Shown piece by piece: positions 24,562-34,000 of a stretch of DNA of 64,000 bases. Positions within the stretch are counted from its first letter, which is position 1; each line of letters starts with the position of its first letter. A program made the translations under genes and the position numbers. The stretch comes from Symsagittifera roscoffensis (Eukaryota > Xenacoelomorpha > Acoela > Convolutidae). The notes below the pieces were generated by a model. The model did no database searches. It worked only from the letters and a program-made list of their open reading frames with translations, and was not told the DNA's origin. The stretch is from NCBI RefSeq assembly GCF_963678635.1, contig NC_087068.1, positions 48,065,224 through 48,129,223 of the forward strand, given 5' to 3'.

Positions 24562-25089
24562 TCAGTTCTCAATTTTCTTAACAGCCTGAATGAGATCCTG
24601 AAGTTTACTTGTGAACATGAGACTTCTTGCAATTTACCTTTTTAAGATTTTTTAGTGCAGAGCTCTGATACCAGCTTATCCAATACTTGGTACCATAAAC
24701 CTACAGACACTGAACTGCGTACGAACTTCCACGCTGTTGCTCATGCGAATTATAAACATTCAATCGTAATAGGCATGGTGTACAGGGTTTATCGTTCATG
24801 CTCATCCTAGTCCTTATTCAAGGGTTGTTAAAAGTTAGGAATGTCCATACTTGAGAAAAACCAGTGTCCTCCGGCAATTCACAACCCAGTTGTTAGAAAA
24901 ACACTCAACTATATTATTACTGCTGATAAACCTAAACAGTCTAGAAAATCACAGAAAAGTGATGACAAAATTTTTGCCTTACTTCAGTCTCGTGGTTCCG
25001 TAACGGAAAAATGTTCTGAGATAAATTTATTATGATGGTGAAATTCCAATACAATTTATTCTTGTTACTGAGAAAATATACGCCAAAAT

Positions 25090-25422
25090 GTGTCTGCGCT
25101 TAAGGAGCCTGTTCCTTTATTGTTCCGAAGTCGTGTCGAGATTACTTGTGTTGGATGCAACGCCCTATATGTCGGGCAAACTGTCCATCATCATACGACT
25201 CGTCTTCGCCAACATTATTACAAGACTGCTCGAGTTCGACAACATTTAGATGCTGGTAGCATTCCAAAATCAACAATTCCCTCAAGCACAAAAAGTATTG
25301 AAAGCAGCTACAGTCTGTCAAATCTTTTATCATTGGAAACTCTGCGTGTTTCCCAGTTACGGCAATCCGTCAATATTCGCAACAAAGTCAAATCAAATGA
25401 CTTGTTAATGAGATTTCGTTGA
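25090..25422 (+). pseudogene. PLE GIY-YIG endonuclease domain
   Basis: A 110-codon open stretch that is the C-terminal part of the PLE. CVGCNALYVGQT (residues 20-31) combines the CxxC of the PLE zinc-linker region with the second half (YVG) of the GIY-YIG signature. TTRLRQH follows, with the arginine expected in the nuclease core. The tail with LSLETLRVSQLRQSVNIRNK fits the C-terminal end of these proteins. The stretch ends at its own stop. The start ATG is simply the first in the open stretch; the real protein would be continuous with the RT. Confidence 0.8.
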
Positions 25423-25799
25423 CTCGAATGGGGATGCGCGTAGTTCGGTATTGTTGCAACTTCGTTGTCGCCTGCCCATTACTTTTATAAAATTTCTTTC
25501 TGGTGCTATCAGTGTATGTATTTTTATTGCTCTTCTTACAGTGTTCTCTTGTTCATCAGATATGTCCTGATGATGATTTTTGTTACTCTAAATGCATTGA
25601 CATTTTACATCTTTTGGTTTTTTATGAAAGAAAGTTCTAAATGGGTGTCAAAAATATCACAGTTTCGTAGACGATTTTCTAGCCATTGCATAAAGAAACA
25701 GATGATAGTTACAATCCCTAGCAATCTCTCAAGAGACAAAAATCAAGTCAGAAGACACGTAAGAAATATATCAATTTCTTGAGAGAAAACAACGACTAC

Positions 25800-26522
25800 C
25801 ATTAGAACATTACAATATTCCATTTTTTATGTTACAAGATAACTACTTTATTTGCATACAAAATAATCTCCAATTCCAGTTTACTAGACCAAATATAAGA
25901 TTACACAATTCAAACAAATAAATTAGCACTAAAAAAATGTGTTCAAAAGTTATTAAAACAATAACAGTACTACAACGCTTTCAACGAATCATCTCTCCTT
26001 GACAAAAATTTTATAAATTTTTTGAGTCTCTAGATCCATAATAAACTTAAATCCTCGCTATCAGAACAATCATTTCTTCTAGCAGCAAGAAATTAAACAC
26101 CAGTGCTTTAAAGAATATTTAACCCCTCATCACAAGAACCATCAGTACGGGTAGTAGTAAAATATAATAAGAATAGCTTAAAAAAATGAAAAAAATTTAG
26201 ACTTCAAGGAGCGATTCATTGAAAAAGACTCATTTATCACTGACAAAATGTTCAGAATGGTTTTGAACTAATAATTTATGAAGAAGTCATTAGTTAAAAT
26301 TTAAGTAAGTAGCAAAACAGTTTGACTAAAAAATCATATGGTGCAGCACAGAAATGATTTCACTTTCACTTTTGACATTAGAAATAACAAACGATTTAAA
26401 AAAATTAACTCATGAACTTTCAGAATTTTGTAAATCAGAAAAAAATTTAAAATAATTATGGAATGAGACAAGACAACTCACTTATAATACAATTGAGCAT
26501 TATTCATAAGAATAGAAACAAT
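25800..26522. other. No gene recognised (start of A/C-rich block)
   Basis: From about 25800 the plus strand becomes A/C-rich. No coding motif, RNA gene or repeat is visible before 26523. Confidence 0.45.
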
Positions 26523-26622
26523 TAATATTCATGGCTATCAGAATGTAAGAATGCAAAAAAGGCAGAACGTACTAATATTCATGGCTATCAGAATGTAAGA
26601 ATGCAAAAAAGGCAGAACGTAC
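26523..26622 (+). repeat. Exact 50-bp direct tandem duplication
   Basis: The block starting taatattcatggctatcaga recurs exactly 50 bp later (26523 and 26573) and ends before acaaaaagc. Identical copies point to a recent event or an assembly slip. Confidence 0.95.
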
Positions 26623-26886
26623 AAAAAGCAGAAAGATTTCAATCACACAATTAACAACAAATAGCTCTTAAGAACAACCATTACACCGCCTTCAATAGAT
26701 GAACCCACCTGGATTTTAGAAAACTATTAGCAAAACTAGATCAACCAGAAATCACTATGAAATTCGAAGAAAAGGAAAAAATAAAACCAAAACTCAATTC
26801 CAATATAAGCTAACCAATGGAATCGAATTACAATTCACCAAACCCAGTCACAAAAACTCTCAAAGTATTCGAGTGAAATCCAATTT

Positions 26887-27036
26887 CCCGGGTTGACCAA
26901 AACTTCTTATCATACAATTTCCATATATGAGAAACTTCTTGTCATACAATTTCATACAATTCCATACGTACAGAAAATTGTATGAAAACTCTATGATAAG
27001 CATTTTTCCATATATGAAAATTGTATGATAGATTTT
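26887..27036. mobile_element. Palindromic MITE fragment with CCCGGGTTGA end
   Basis: It begins cccgggttgacc at 26887 and is filled with alternating cttatcatacaatttcc and aaaattgtatgatag motifs on both strands. The right end runs straight into the first copy of the 381-bp repeat at 27038. It is the same family as 41342-41939. Confidence 0.6.
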
Positions 27037-27037
27037 C

Positions 27038-28079
27038 TCAAAACACCAAAGGTTGGACGGTCTTGCATTTACAATGCATAGAAAACGACCTGGATTTGGC
27101 TGTCTTTCACAATTGATATAACAAAAGTAACAAACTTTTATTTTTTGGCAAACTTTTTTAATGATGATAATATTAAATTTTTGAATTTTCAAATTATCAG
27201 ACATTGATCAAGGCGTACATTAACACCCCATACAAAAGAAAGAGGAAACTTCAGCGTTTTTGAAAAAAAAATTAAGTGAAAAGGCGAAACAATTTTTAAG
27301 AATGGTGTCCATATTGTCCCATAAACAAAAAATTTTGATTTTGTCTTTCTAAATTTAGTTTCTGAAAAATTTTCGGTTGTAGTTGCAACCGAACACAAGT
27401 GACAAAGACCTTGGTTACTCAAAACACCAAAGGTTGGACGGTCTTGCATTTACAATGCATAGAAAACGACCTGGATTTGGCTGTCTTTCACAATTGATAT
27501 AACAAAAGTAACAAACTTTTATTTTTTGGCAAACTTTTTTAATGATGATAATGTTAAATTTTTGAATTTTCAAATTATCAGACATTGATCAAGGCGTACA
27601 TTAACACCCCATACAAAAGAAAGAGGAAACTTCAGCGTTTTTGAAAAAAAAATTAAGTGAAAAGGCGAAACAATTTTTAAGAATGGTGTCCATATTGTCC
27701 CATAAACGAAAAATTTTGATTTTTTCTTTCTAAATTTAGTTTCTGAAAAATTTTCGGTTGTAGTTGCAACCGAACACAAGTGACAAAGACCTTGGTTACT
27801 CAAAACACCAAAGGTTGGACGGTCTTGCAGTTACAATGCATAGAAAACGACCTGGATTTGGCTGTCTTTCACAATTGATATAACAAAAGTAACAAACTTT
27901 TATTTTTTGGCAAACTTTTTTAATGATGATAATATTAAATTTTTGAATTTTCAAATTATCAGACATTGATCAAGGCGTACATTAACACCCCATACAAAAG
28001 AAAGAGGAAACTTCAGCGTTTTTGAAAAAAAAATTAAGTGAAAAGGCGAAACAATTTTTAAGAATGGTGTCCATATTGT
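27038..28079 (+). repeat. 381-bp tandem repeat, about 2.7 copies
   Basis: tcaaaacaccaaaggttgg recurs at 27038, 27419 and 27800, a spacing of exactly 381 bp twice. The third copy stops at ccatattgtc (about 28079). Copies differ by only a few single bases. The minus strand is open for about 77-86 codons across each full copy, but the frame begins and ends within the repeat and shows no recognised domain. Confidence 0.95.
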
Positions 28080-29026
28080 CAAGGATATGGATACAACATA
28101 GCAGAAATCCGAGATAACCGACAAAACGAAAAGAACATAAATCAATCATTTCGTCATATCTTGAAAAAAGACCGAAACTTATTTAACCAAAAATTACTTA
28201 GCATAATTTAATCAGATAAAGCATCATCACTTTAGAAGTACAAAGACAACGTTAGATCACAAACTCCAAAAATTACAAGAAAAATTGATTTCAACCGTCT
28301 ATGTATCCCATCATTTGGAATCTATAACAACAACAGGCAAAAAACTTAGGAGTTATGCTGGATCAACTTTGAGAGAAGGATATGTTTGATTAAAACTTTA
28401 GAAAAAAATACAGATAGAACTACAACTGATCAAATTTAAAAAAAATCAAAAAATGCAGGCAAGTAAATGAAAACCACTCAACTTCTACTCACCAACCAAA
28501 GGGGTCGCTCAAATGATAATGAAAACGAAAATAATCATGGTAATCATAAAAATAAAAAATTGAACAGCAGAAATAGCTCACAACAAATAGTAAATAAAAA
28601 TAGTAAATATTACACTGAAAATAGTGTAACAGAAGTAAAAGCTTTAATCATCGACCCCCTTCAAAAAACTCAAGTTTAAGGAACAGACAATCAAACACAC
28701 CCAACGCGAATAAACAAACCAAATGAAATTAAATAGCAAAATAAAGTGTGACTTGTCATATATGAGTTAAGAAAATATTAAGAACGAAAAGCCCACATTC
28801 CAAAATTGATGAATCAGAAACAAAATTTTCCAACACAAAAACTCATACCACACACAAGTATAAGCACCTTTTACACTAGCGAAAAGAAATTACTCCAAAA
28901 CCCTCTACCGCCAACATACTAAAAATCAATAATTTTAAAATAGAACTGAAAATGTCAAATACATTCACAATGATGTTTCATTGAGAAAATCCAATGACTA
29001 GGAAAACAACATTCTAACAACCAAGT
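28080..29026 (+). other. A/C-rich block, no gene recognised
   Basis: The plus strand is A/C-rich with many AAC/AAT triplets. The open stretch 28467-28679 (asparagine-rich, with NDNENENNHGNHKNKK) resembles low-complexity retroelement gag sequence, but this is inference from composition only. Confidence 0.3.
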
Positions 29027-29341
29027 CTTTGTAAAATTATAATACTAATTGCTTCTGAACTTTGTGGGCATACTAAAAGTGATGTTGACTTTTCTATATG
29101 ATTGCTGGGTTTAGTTGCTGAACCTCGTTTCTTGAGCCTAACTGATGATATTTGATTCTGCCCCAGAGTTTGAGAAAGAGTCTGAGACTCTTTCTCAAAC
29201 TCTGGGGCAGAATCAAATATCATCAGTTAGGCTCAAGAAACGAGGTTCAGCAACTAAACCCAGCAATCATATAGAAAAGTCAACATCACTTTTAGTATGC
29301 CCACAAAGTTCAGAAGCAATTAGTATTATAATTTTACAAAG
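29027..29341. repeat. Perfect palindrome: 157-bp inverted repeat arms with a 1-bp spacer
   Basis: The arms 29027-29183 and 29185-29341 read as exact reverse complements around the single G at 29184 (centre tttgagaaagagtct / agactctttctcaaa). I found no mismatch when reading the arms by eye. The symmetry stops abruptly on both sides (ccaagt before, ttaatttg after). Both strands therefore encode the same short peptide, an obvious consequence of the symmetry and not two genes. Confidence 0.95.
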
Positions 29342-30462
29342 TTAATTTGACAAAAAAGTTTTAAAAAAATGAAGAGAATTAAGCAAATTTTCTGTTACTA
29401 AATTTCACAAACGCAACAAGTAACATCATGGGTATGCCAATCTTGCATAAATACATACAAATATTAGATACTCTTCTAAGAAGTAGGCTATTCAAAAAAG
29501 TTGAGCGTATCGGAAAAAAACGATAGCTTACTAATAATTTACTAACGATTGATCAGGAATAGCCAATTTATCTTAGTTTTATAATATCAAAAAATATTTT
29601 AAAAAAATTGGTTGAAAACATAGAGTGAATAAAAATTTAGAATCCAATTTGTTATGATAGTCTTATCCGAGACTACTGAAGGAAACAAAAACATTTTATC
29701 ATAGAACTACATGTGCTTACCACCTTTCAGCGAACAGATACATTTCCAAACGGACTAGTAGCAACTGTGATTGTAAAATCACCTTTTAGAAAGTCAGAAA
29801 ACTTTTTGAAATTTTTTGGTTCAAGATAAGATAAAAAGTATCAATCAACTCAACCTGAGTACAAATTACAAATCAAAAATTTCAGTCAAGAAAGAATTTT
29901 AATACTTCAAGAAACAACAAAGTTCGAAATCAATTTCTAGTTTCAAAGTTTTTAAGTTTTTGTCAATGGTCGTTTTTCAAAAGTCAAAAACTAAATGTTA
30001 AAAAAAAACAGAAACTTGGCAAAATTACTTCTACATTACATAGAAAATAATATAAAATCGCAATTCGTTGATGAAAAAATTATATATCTCAAATTTACCA
30101 TAAAACCAGACGCAGTTTTTACAAAACAGCTAGCAAGCAAAACACCCATAAACCTTCATGACAAAAAAAAACACTTTACTAGACATTCTGGACAAGTTGA
30201 ATAACCAAAAGGAAACACTTTCAGAATGCCAGTTAATGCTCGTGCAAAAAAGAAATCATCCGAATATCGATTTACACGCCTGATACTTAAACTCACCCCT
30301 TGATGAAACTTAAAACATTAATCAATACATTCATTTCAGAAAAAAAAACATGAAAACCAGTATAAAACTGTAAATACCCGTTGAAAATCTTAGTGCCATC
30401 AGCCAGCTCATGAAAAAACCTTCCGATCCTTACGGTTCAGCAAAAAATTAACCACATATCTT
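29342..30462 (+). other. A/C-rich block, no gene recognised
   Basis: Short lysine-rich open pieces only (for example 29995-30204); no motif recognised. Confidence 0.4.
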
Positions 30463-30888
30463 CAGAGGCGGTTTTTGGGGGGTGCGGTGGCCCAGACGCT
30501 ATTTTCTCAGGGACTCCACCCCCTGCCCACCTAAAGGGTCTCCCCTATAAAAATACTTTGAGATATCCATTTTGGTGGCGCACCCCATATTTGGTGGCAC
30601 TATTTTTGAGGGGGAGCACGCGCCGAAAAAGCGCAATTTTTCATAAATATGCCTTTTTGGCCTTTTTTCAACTTTTTAAAGATTTTTTTGGCCAAAAAAC
30701 GCCTTTTGGTCTTTTTTCAAACTTTTGCCTGCGGCGCAGAAATTTTACCAAAACAGGGTTTTTTTATTGCTTTGGGTAGCTCGGAAATTCAATTTGATCT
30801 ACTCAAAAGAAAACACAAGATCGACAAAATTTTCGACTTTTTTTTTCGAAAATACGCCGCCCTCGAGAAAATTCTAGATCCGCCCCTG
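30463..30888. mobile_element. hAT-type MITE, copy 3
   Basis: A 426-bp element with termini cagaggcgg...ccgcccctg. The flanks catatctt (30455-30462) and cagatctt (30889-30896) agree at 7 of 8 positions, consistent with an aged 8-bp target duplication. Internal blocks are shared with copies 1, 2 and 4 (cctaaagggtc, gagggggagcacgcgccg, ccaaaacaggg). Confidence 0.88.
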
Positions 30889-31539
30889 CAGATCTTGACA
30901 ATCTTTACATCCAAACAGACACAAGAGAAACAGTTTTCATGTTAGTATCACCTGACATTTAAACGAAAAAAAGTGAAAACAGCTCAAGTCAAATATCTTT
31001 TTTCAAACACAATTTACATGGAAAAACACTACTGAGACAAAAACCAATCGCAGTATAAAATTTGGAAGCAACTAAAAATGAAAAAAAACCACTCGTTTCT
31101 ACGTAATGTTGAATTTCTTACATCAGTTGTGCATTAAAAGCGCAATTTTGTTTAATACATTTTTAATGCTCTGAAATTGTAGTTTCTTTGAATAGACATT
31201 AATTCAAAAATATGATTGATATCGGAACAGATCAAAATTATTTCAATTTTCTAAATTCAGGAGAGACTTTAAGGCCTTTAAAACTCCCTTAGCAAGAAGT
31301 GATCTTCTGATTTTAGAATGAAAACAACTAAAAATGCCGTTCCTTGACCATAATTGATTTTATTTTATTTGTTTAATAATTAACTGAGCCCAAACCAAAA
31401 AGTATTTAAGATTTCATTCAGTTCTAATAAAATTCCAAACTATAATTATAATAATAATAATAAATTGTTTCCAAACAATATCTAGTTACAAAATTATTTA
31501 CAAAAACTTTATAAACACAAATTAGAATAGTTTGGGAGA

Positions 31540-32740
31540 ACACCGTTAAGCCAACACGGCCCGTTTTCAGGTGTCTCATATTCGAATTATTGTTGAAGAG
31601 CTTGAAAAAACTTGAGTTACCCAAGAAAGTATTATTGAAATAAATCCCGCAGATCTTTTAAAAGGAACAATGTTTAAAGTAAAAGATGATAACCTTTTAC
31701 TTCAAACAATACTTAAAAAGTAGATTAAAGCAATGCTTTTTTAGACGAAAATATAAACACCATAGAACAGTTCCATTTAATTTTGAATAGAAAAGCAATC
31801 AATATCTATTAAATAATAAAAACAAAAAAAAATATTTCATTCTACCAGACACAATAAGATCACAGGAAAACAGAAAAACTCAACATCAAGACGCTGAAGA
31901 ACGCCAAAAAATCATGGCATCAATAAAAAACCAAACGAATCTGAGCAGATCACACATTAATAGGAACAAAATGTTTTCACGAAATCCGAAACGCATCAAT
32001 AAACCAAAACACAGATTGCTTTTAAAAACATTATTCCCCGGGCAAGCTTTTTTTAGATACAAAAACAAACAGAACCAAAACAACTTAAATTCTCATTTTC
32101 CAAATTCTGCAATCTGAATAAAAATAGTATACAAAAAATGGAAAAATTGGCAATTAAAAATGTAATTATCCCCAAACCACAAAAAAGCGGATAAAAAACG
32201 TATATCACAAAGTCTTCAATTCAACCAGCGAGTACTTTTCTATTAGAAACATCTGTTTGTCATTAGAATGGAAAAATGTCTTTGGAGACCCATTTCTACA
32301 CCTTGTAGCAAAAAAAAACCCAAAACATTAACGAAATTGATAATCTGCAAAATCAACTTTATTAAACACTGGATTAAAAAGTTCGAAATGGCCGATTGTT
32401 CTTACAGATAATGGATTACAATATGTCATAATATAAATATATCTAATTTTCAGAACTCGTACACGTTTGCCACTAAACAGGAATAATCGAAGACAGCAAT
32501 AGTTTTTAATTGAAAAAAGAGAAAAGACCAATAATGCGTTTTTCCATGCAACTTCAACGAGACCATTAAAAGTTTTGTAACCCAACAAAGGTTTCTTTGT
32601 GTTACAGTCTACTCAATATTACACCAAAAGACTTGATCGCTTCCTTCGGTAAAAAATCTGAAACCCGTTTTCCGTCTCAAGAAAGAACTTGAAAAATTTT
32701 CCCGCCTCAAGCAATTAGCCAGATTAAATACTTAACAAAA
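31540..32740 (+). pseudogene. Ty3/Gypsy-type pol relic: linker and integrase, plus strand
   Basis: Pieces in different frames are interrupted by stops. HWIKKFEMADC (near 32360-32395) fits the segment just before the second catalytic aspartate of retroviral-type integrases; the aspartate region itself is corrupted. RPIMRFSMQLQRDH and the following NPTKVSLCYSLL (near 32528-32620) fit the later part of the same protein. Upstream pieces with ESIIEINPADLLKGTMFKVKDD fit the linker between RNase H and integrase. No RT was identified on this strand. Assignment to Gypsy rests on the order and on the RT seen in the mirror-image relic at 35 kb. The integrase would insert the cDNA; this copy is dead. Confidence 0.5.
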
Positions 32741-32806
32741 ACCACTCAAAGGAAGTGTGCCAAAATTTGACAAAAGACAAAAGACAAAAATACAAATAAA
32801 TTCTAG

Positions 32807-33245
32807 CAGGGACGGATTTAGGGGAGGGGGATTTCGACCCCCTGGGGAGGGAATTCGATCCCCCTCAGGGATTCGACCCCTGCCGACCCAAAGGGTGCCC
32901 CCTTTGGTACTTTTTAAGAAAGCAATTTTTGGCCGACCGACCCTAAAAAGGCTCTACAGGCGCCTTCGGCGCCAATATATACTAATTTTGAGGGGGGAGC
33001 GGGAGCCGAAAAAAGCGATTTTTTGGTCAAAATTTTCCAAAAAAAGCTCAAAAACGCTTTTTTGAACTGTTTTTTCAACATTTTGCCTGCGGCGCATAAA
33101 ATTTGGCCAAAACAGGGACTAAATTGGCTTAGGGAGAGCTCGAAAGATAAATTCGGTCGACCTTAAAAAAATAAGGACGACAAAATTTTCAAATTTTTTT
33201 TGAAAATCCGCCCCCCCCCTCGAGATTATCCTAGATCCGCCCCTG
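32807..33245. mobile_element. hAT-type MITE, copy 4, with perfect 8-bp target duplication
   Basis: A 439-bp element, cagggacgga...agatccgcccctg, flanked by aattctag on both sides (32799-32806 and 33246-33253). It has the same internal blocks as copies 1-3, including small GC-rich palindromes (gcgccttcggcgcc, gcctgcggcgca). It lies just downstream of the Gypsy integrase relic. Confidence 0.93.
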
Positions 33246-33594
33246 AATTCTAGATTTACCAAAGCAACAGAAAATGGGAACCTATGTTTTTTAACCGGAA
33301 TTTAGCACTCTCAAAGAAATATGAGAAAATACCTACCCACACAAAAACGTACCAAATAAATCAATTTAAAACCAACTGAAGACGTACATAAGATAATCAA
33401 ACTGGACAACCATGAGCACATCTGTCATATGAATAAAATTTTGTCTTATTAACCATAAAAATTTGATTACGAACACAGATTTCATCAATCAAAGGTGTAC
33501 ATATATTAGAGAAGTCACCAGGAGCAAGCCATGAAAATTTTCACCTCTATTTGACAACTAACTCAACTTTAAAAAATCAGCTGAAAAAACGAGA

Positions 33595-33800
33595 AAAACA
33601 AGTCTGCTCGTATCAGGGCGAGGCCTGAAAGTTCGAACTGCCTTTTAACGTTTATGGAGCAGTATTAACATAAAAAATTTAAATGAAATAAAATAAAATG
33701 AAAAACTTTTTTTCTAAAATTTGAAAATTTTTCTATGAAAATCATCCCCCCACACGCCATATAAAGTACAAAACAATGGATTTCGCTCCTTGCAACAAAT
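33595..33800 (+). repeat. Dispersed repeat R, left part, cut by the assembly gap
   Basis: From gtctgctcgtatcagggcga to tttcgctccttgcaacaaat this matches 42185-42386 in the same orientation with scattered differences. Shared anchors are tttatggagcagta and atcatccccccacacgccat. The sequence becomes N exactly inside the repeat. Confidence 0.88.
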
Positions 33801-34000
33801 NNNNNNNNNNNNNNNNNNNNNNNNNNNNNNNNNNNNNNNNNNNNNNNNNNNNNNNNNNNNNNNNNNNNNNNNNNNNNNNNNNNNNNNNNNNNNNNNNNNN
33901 NNNNNNNNNNNNNNNNNNNNNNNNNNNNNNNNNNNNNNNNNNNNNNNNNNNNNNNNNNNNNNNNNNNNNNNNNNNNNNNNNNNNNNNNNNNNNNNNNNNN
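33801..34000. other. Assembly gap (200 N)
   Basis: Exactly 200 N, which is usually a placeholder and not a measured distance. Strand composition differs on the two sides (A/C-rich before, T/G-rich after). Confidence 1.

Larger units (their letters stand above)
23515..25430 (+). pseudogene. Penelope-like retroelement (RT plus GIY-YIG endonuclease), broken
   Basis: The pieces appear in the order expected for an endonuclease-bearing Penelope-like element (PLE). An N-terminal piece with ILSKGPKFPI lies near 23570-23600. LYGLTK and RPIQSMPGS pieces lie near 24030-24095. FVSFDVTSLFT (24220-24255) is a fingers-region RT motif. The catalytic palm comes next, then a THKP-like connection (WYHKPTDTELRTNF near 24690-24735), and finally a GIY-YIG domain. 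The pieces sit in different frames and are interrupted by several stops, so the element is dead. PLEs copy RNA into DNA and insert it using the GIY-YIG nuclease. The ends of the element were not located; 25431-25800 may be its 3' untranslated part. Confidence 0.85.

Noticed and set aside
27189-28145. Repeated minus-strand gene family in the 381-bp array
   Set aside because: The open frame repeats because the DNA repeats; it starts and stops arbitrarily within units and matches no domain.
29014-29345. Twin genes encoding the same peptide on opposite strands
   Set aside because: Direct consequence of the perfect palindrome; only one ancestral sequence is involved and it has no recognised domain.
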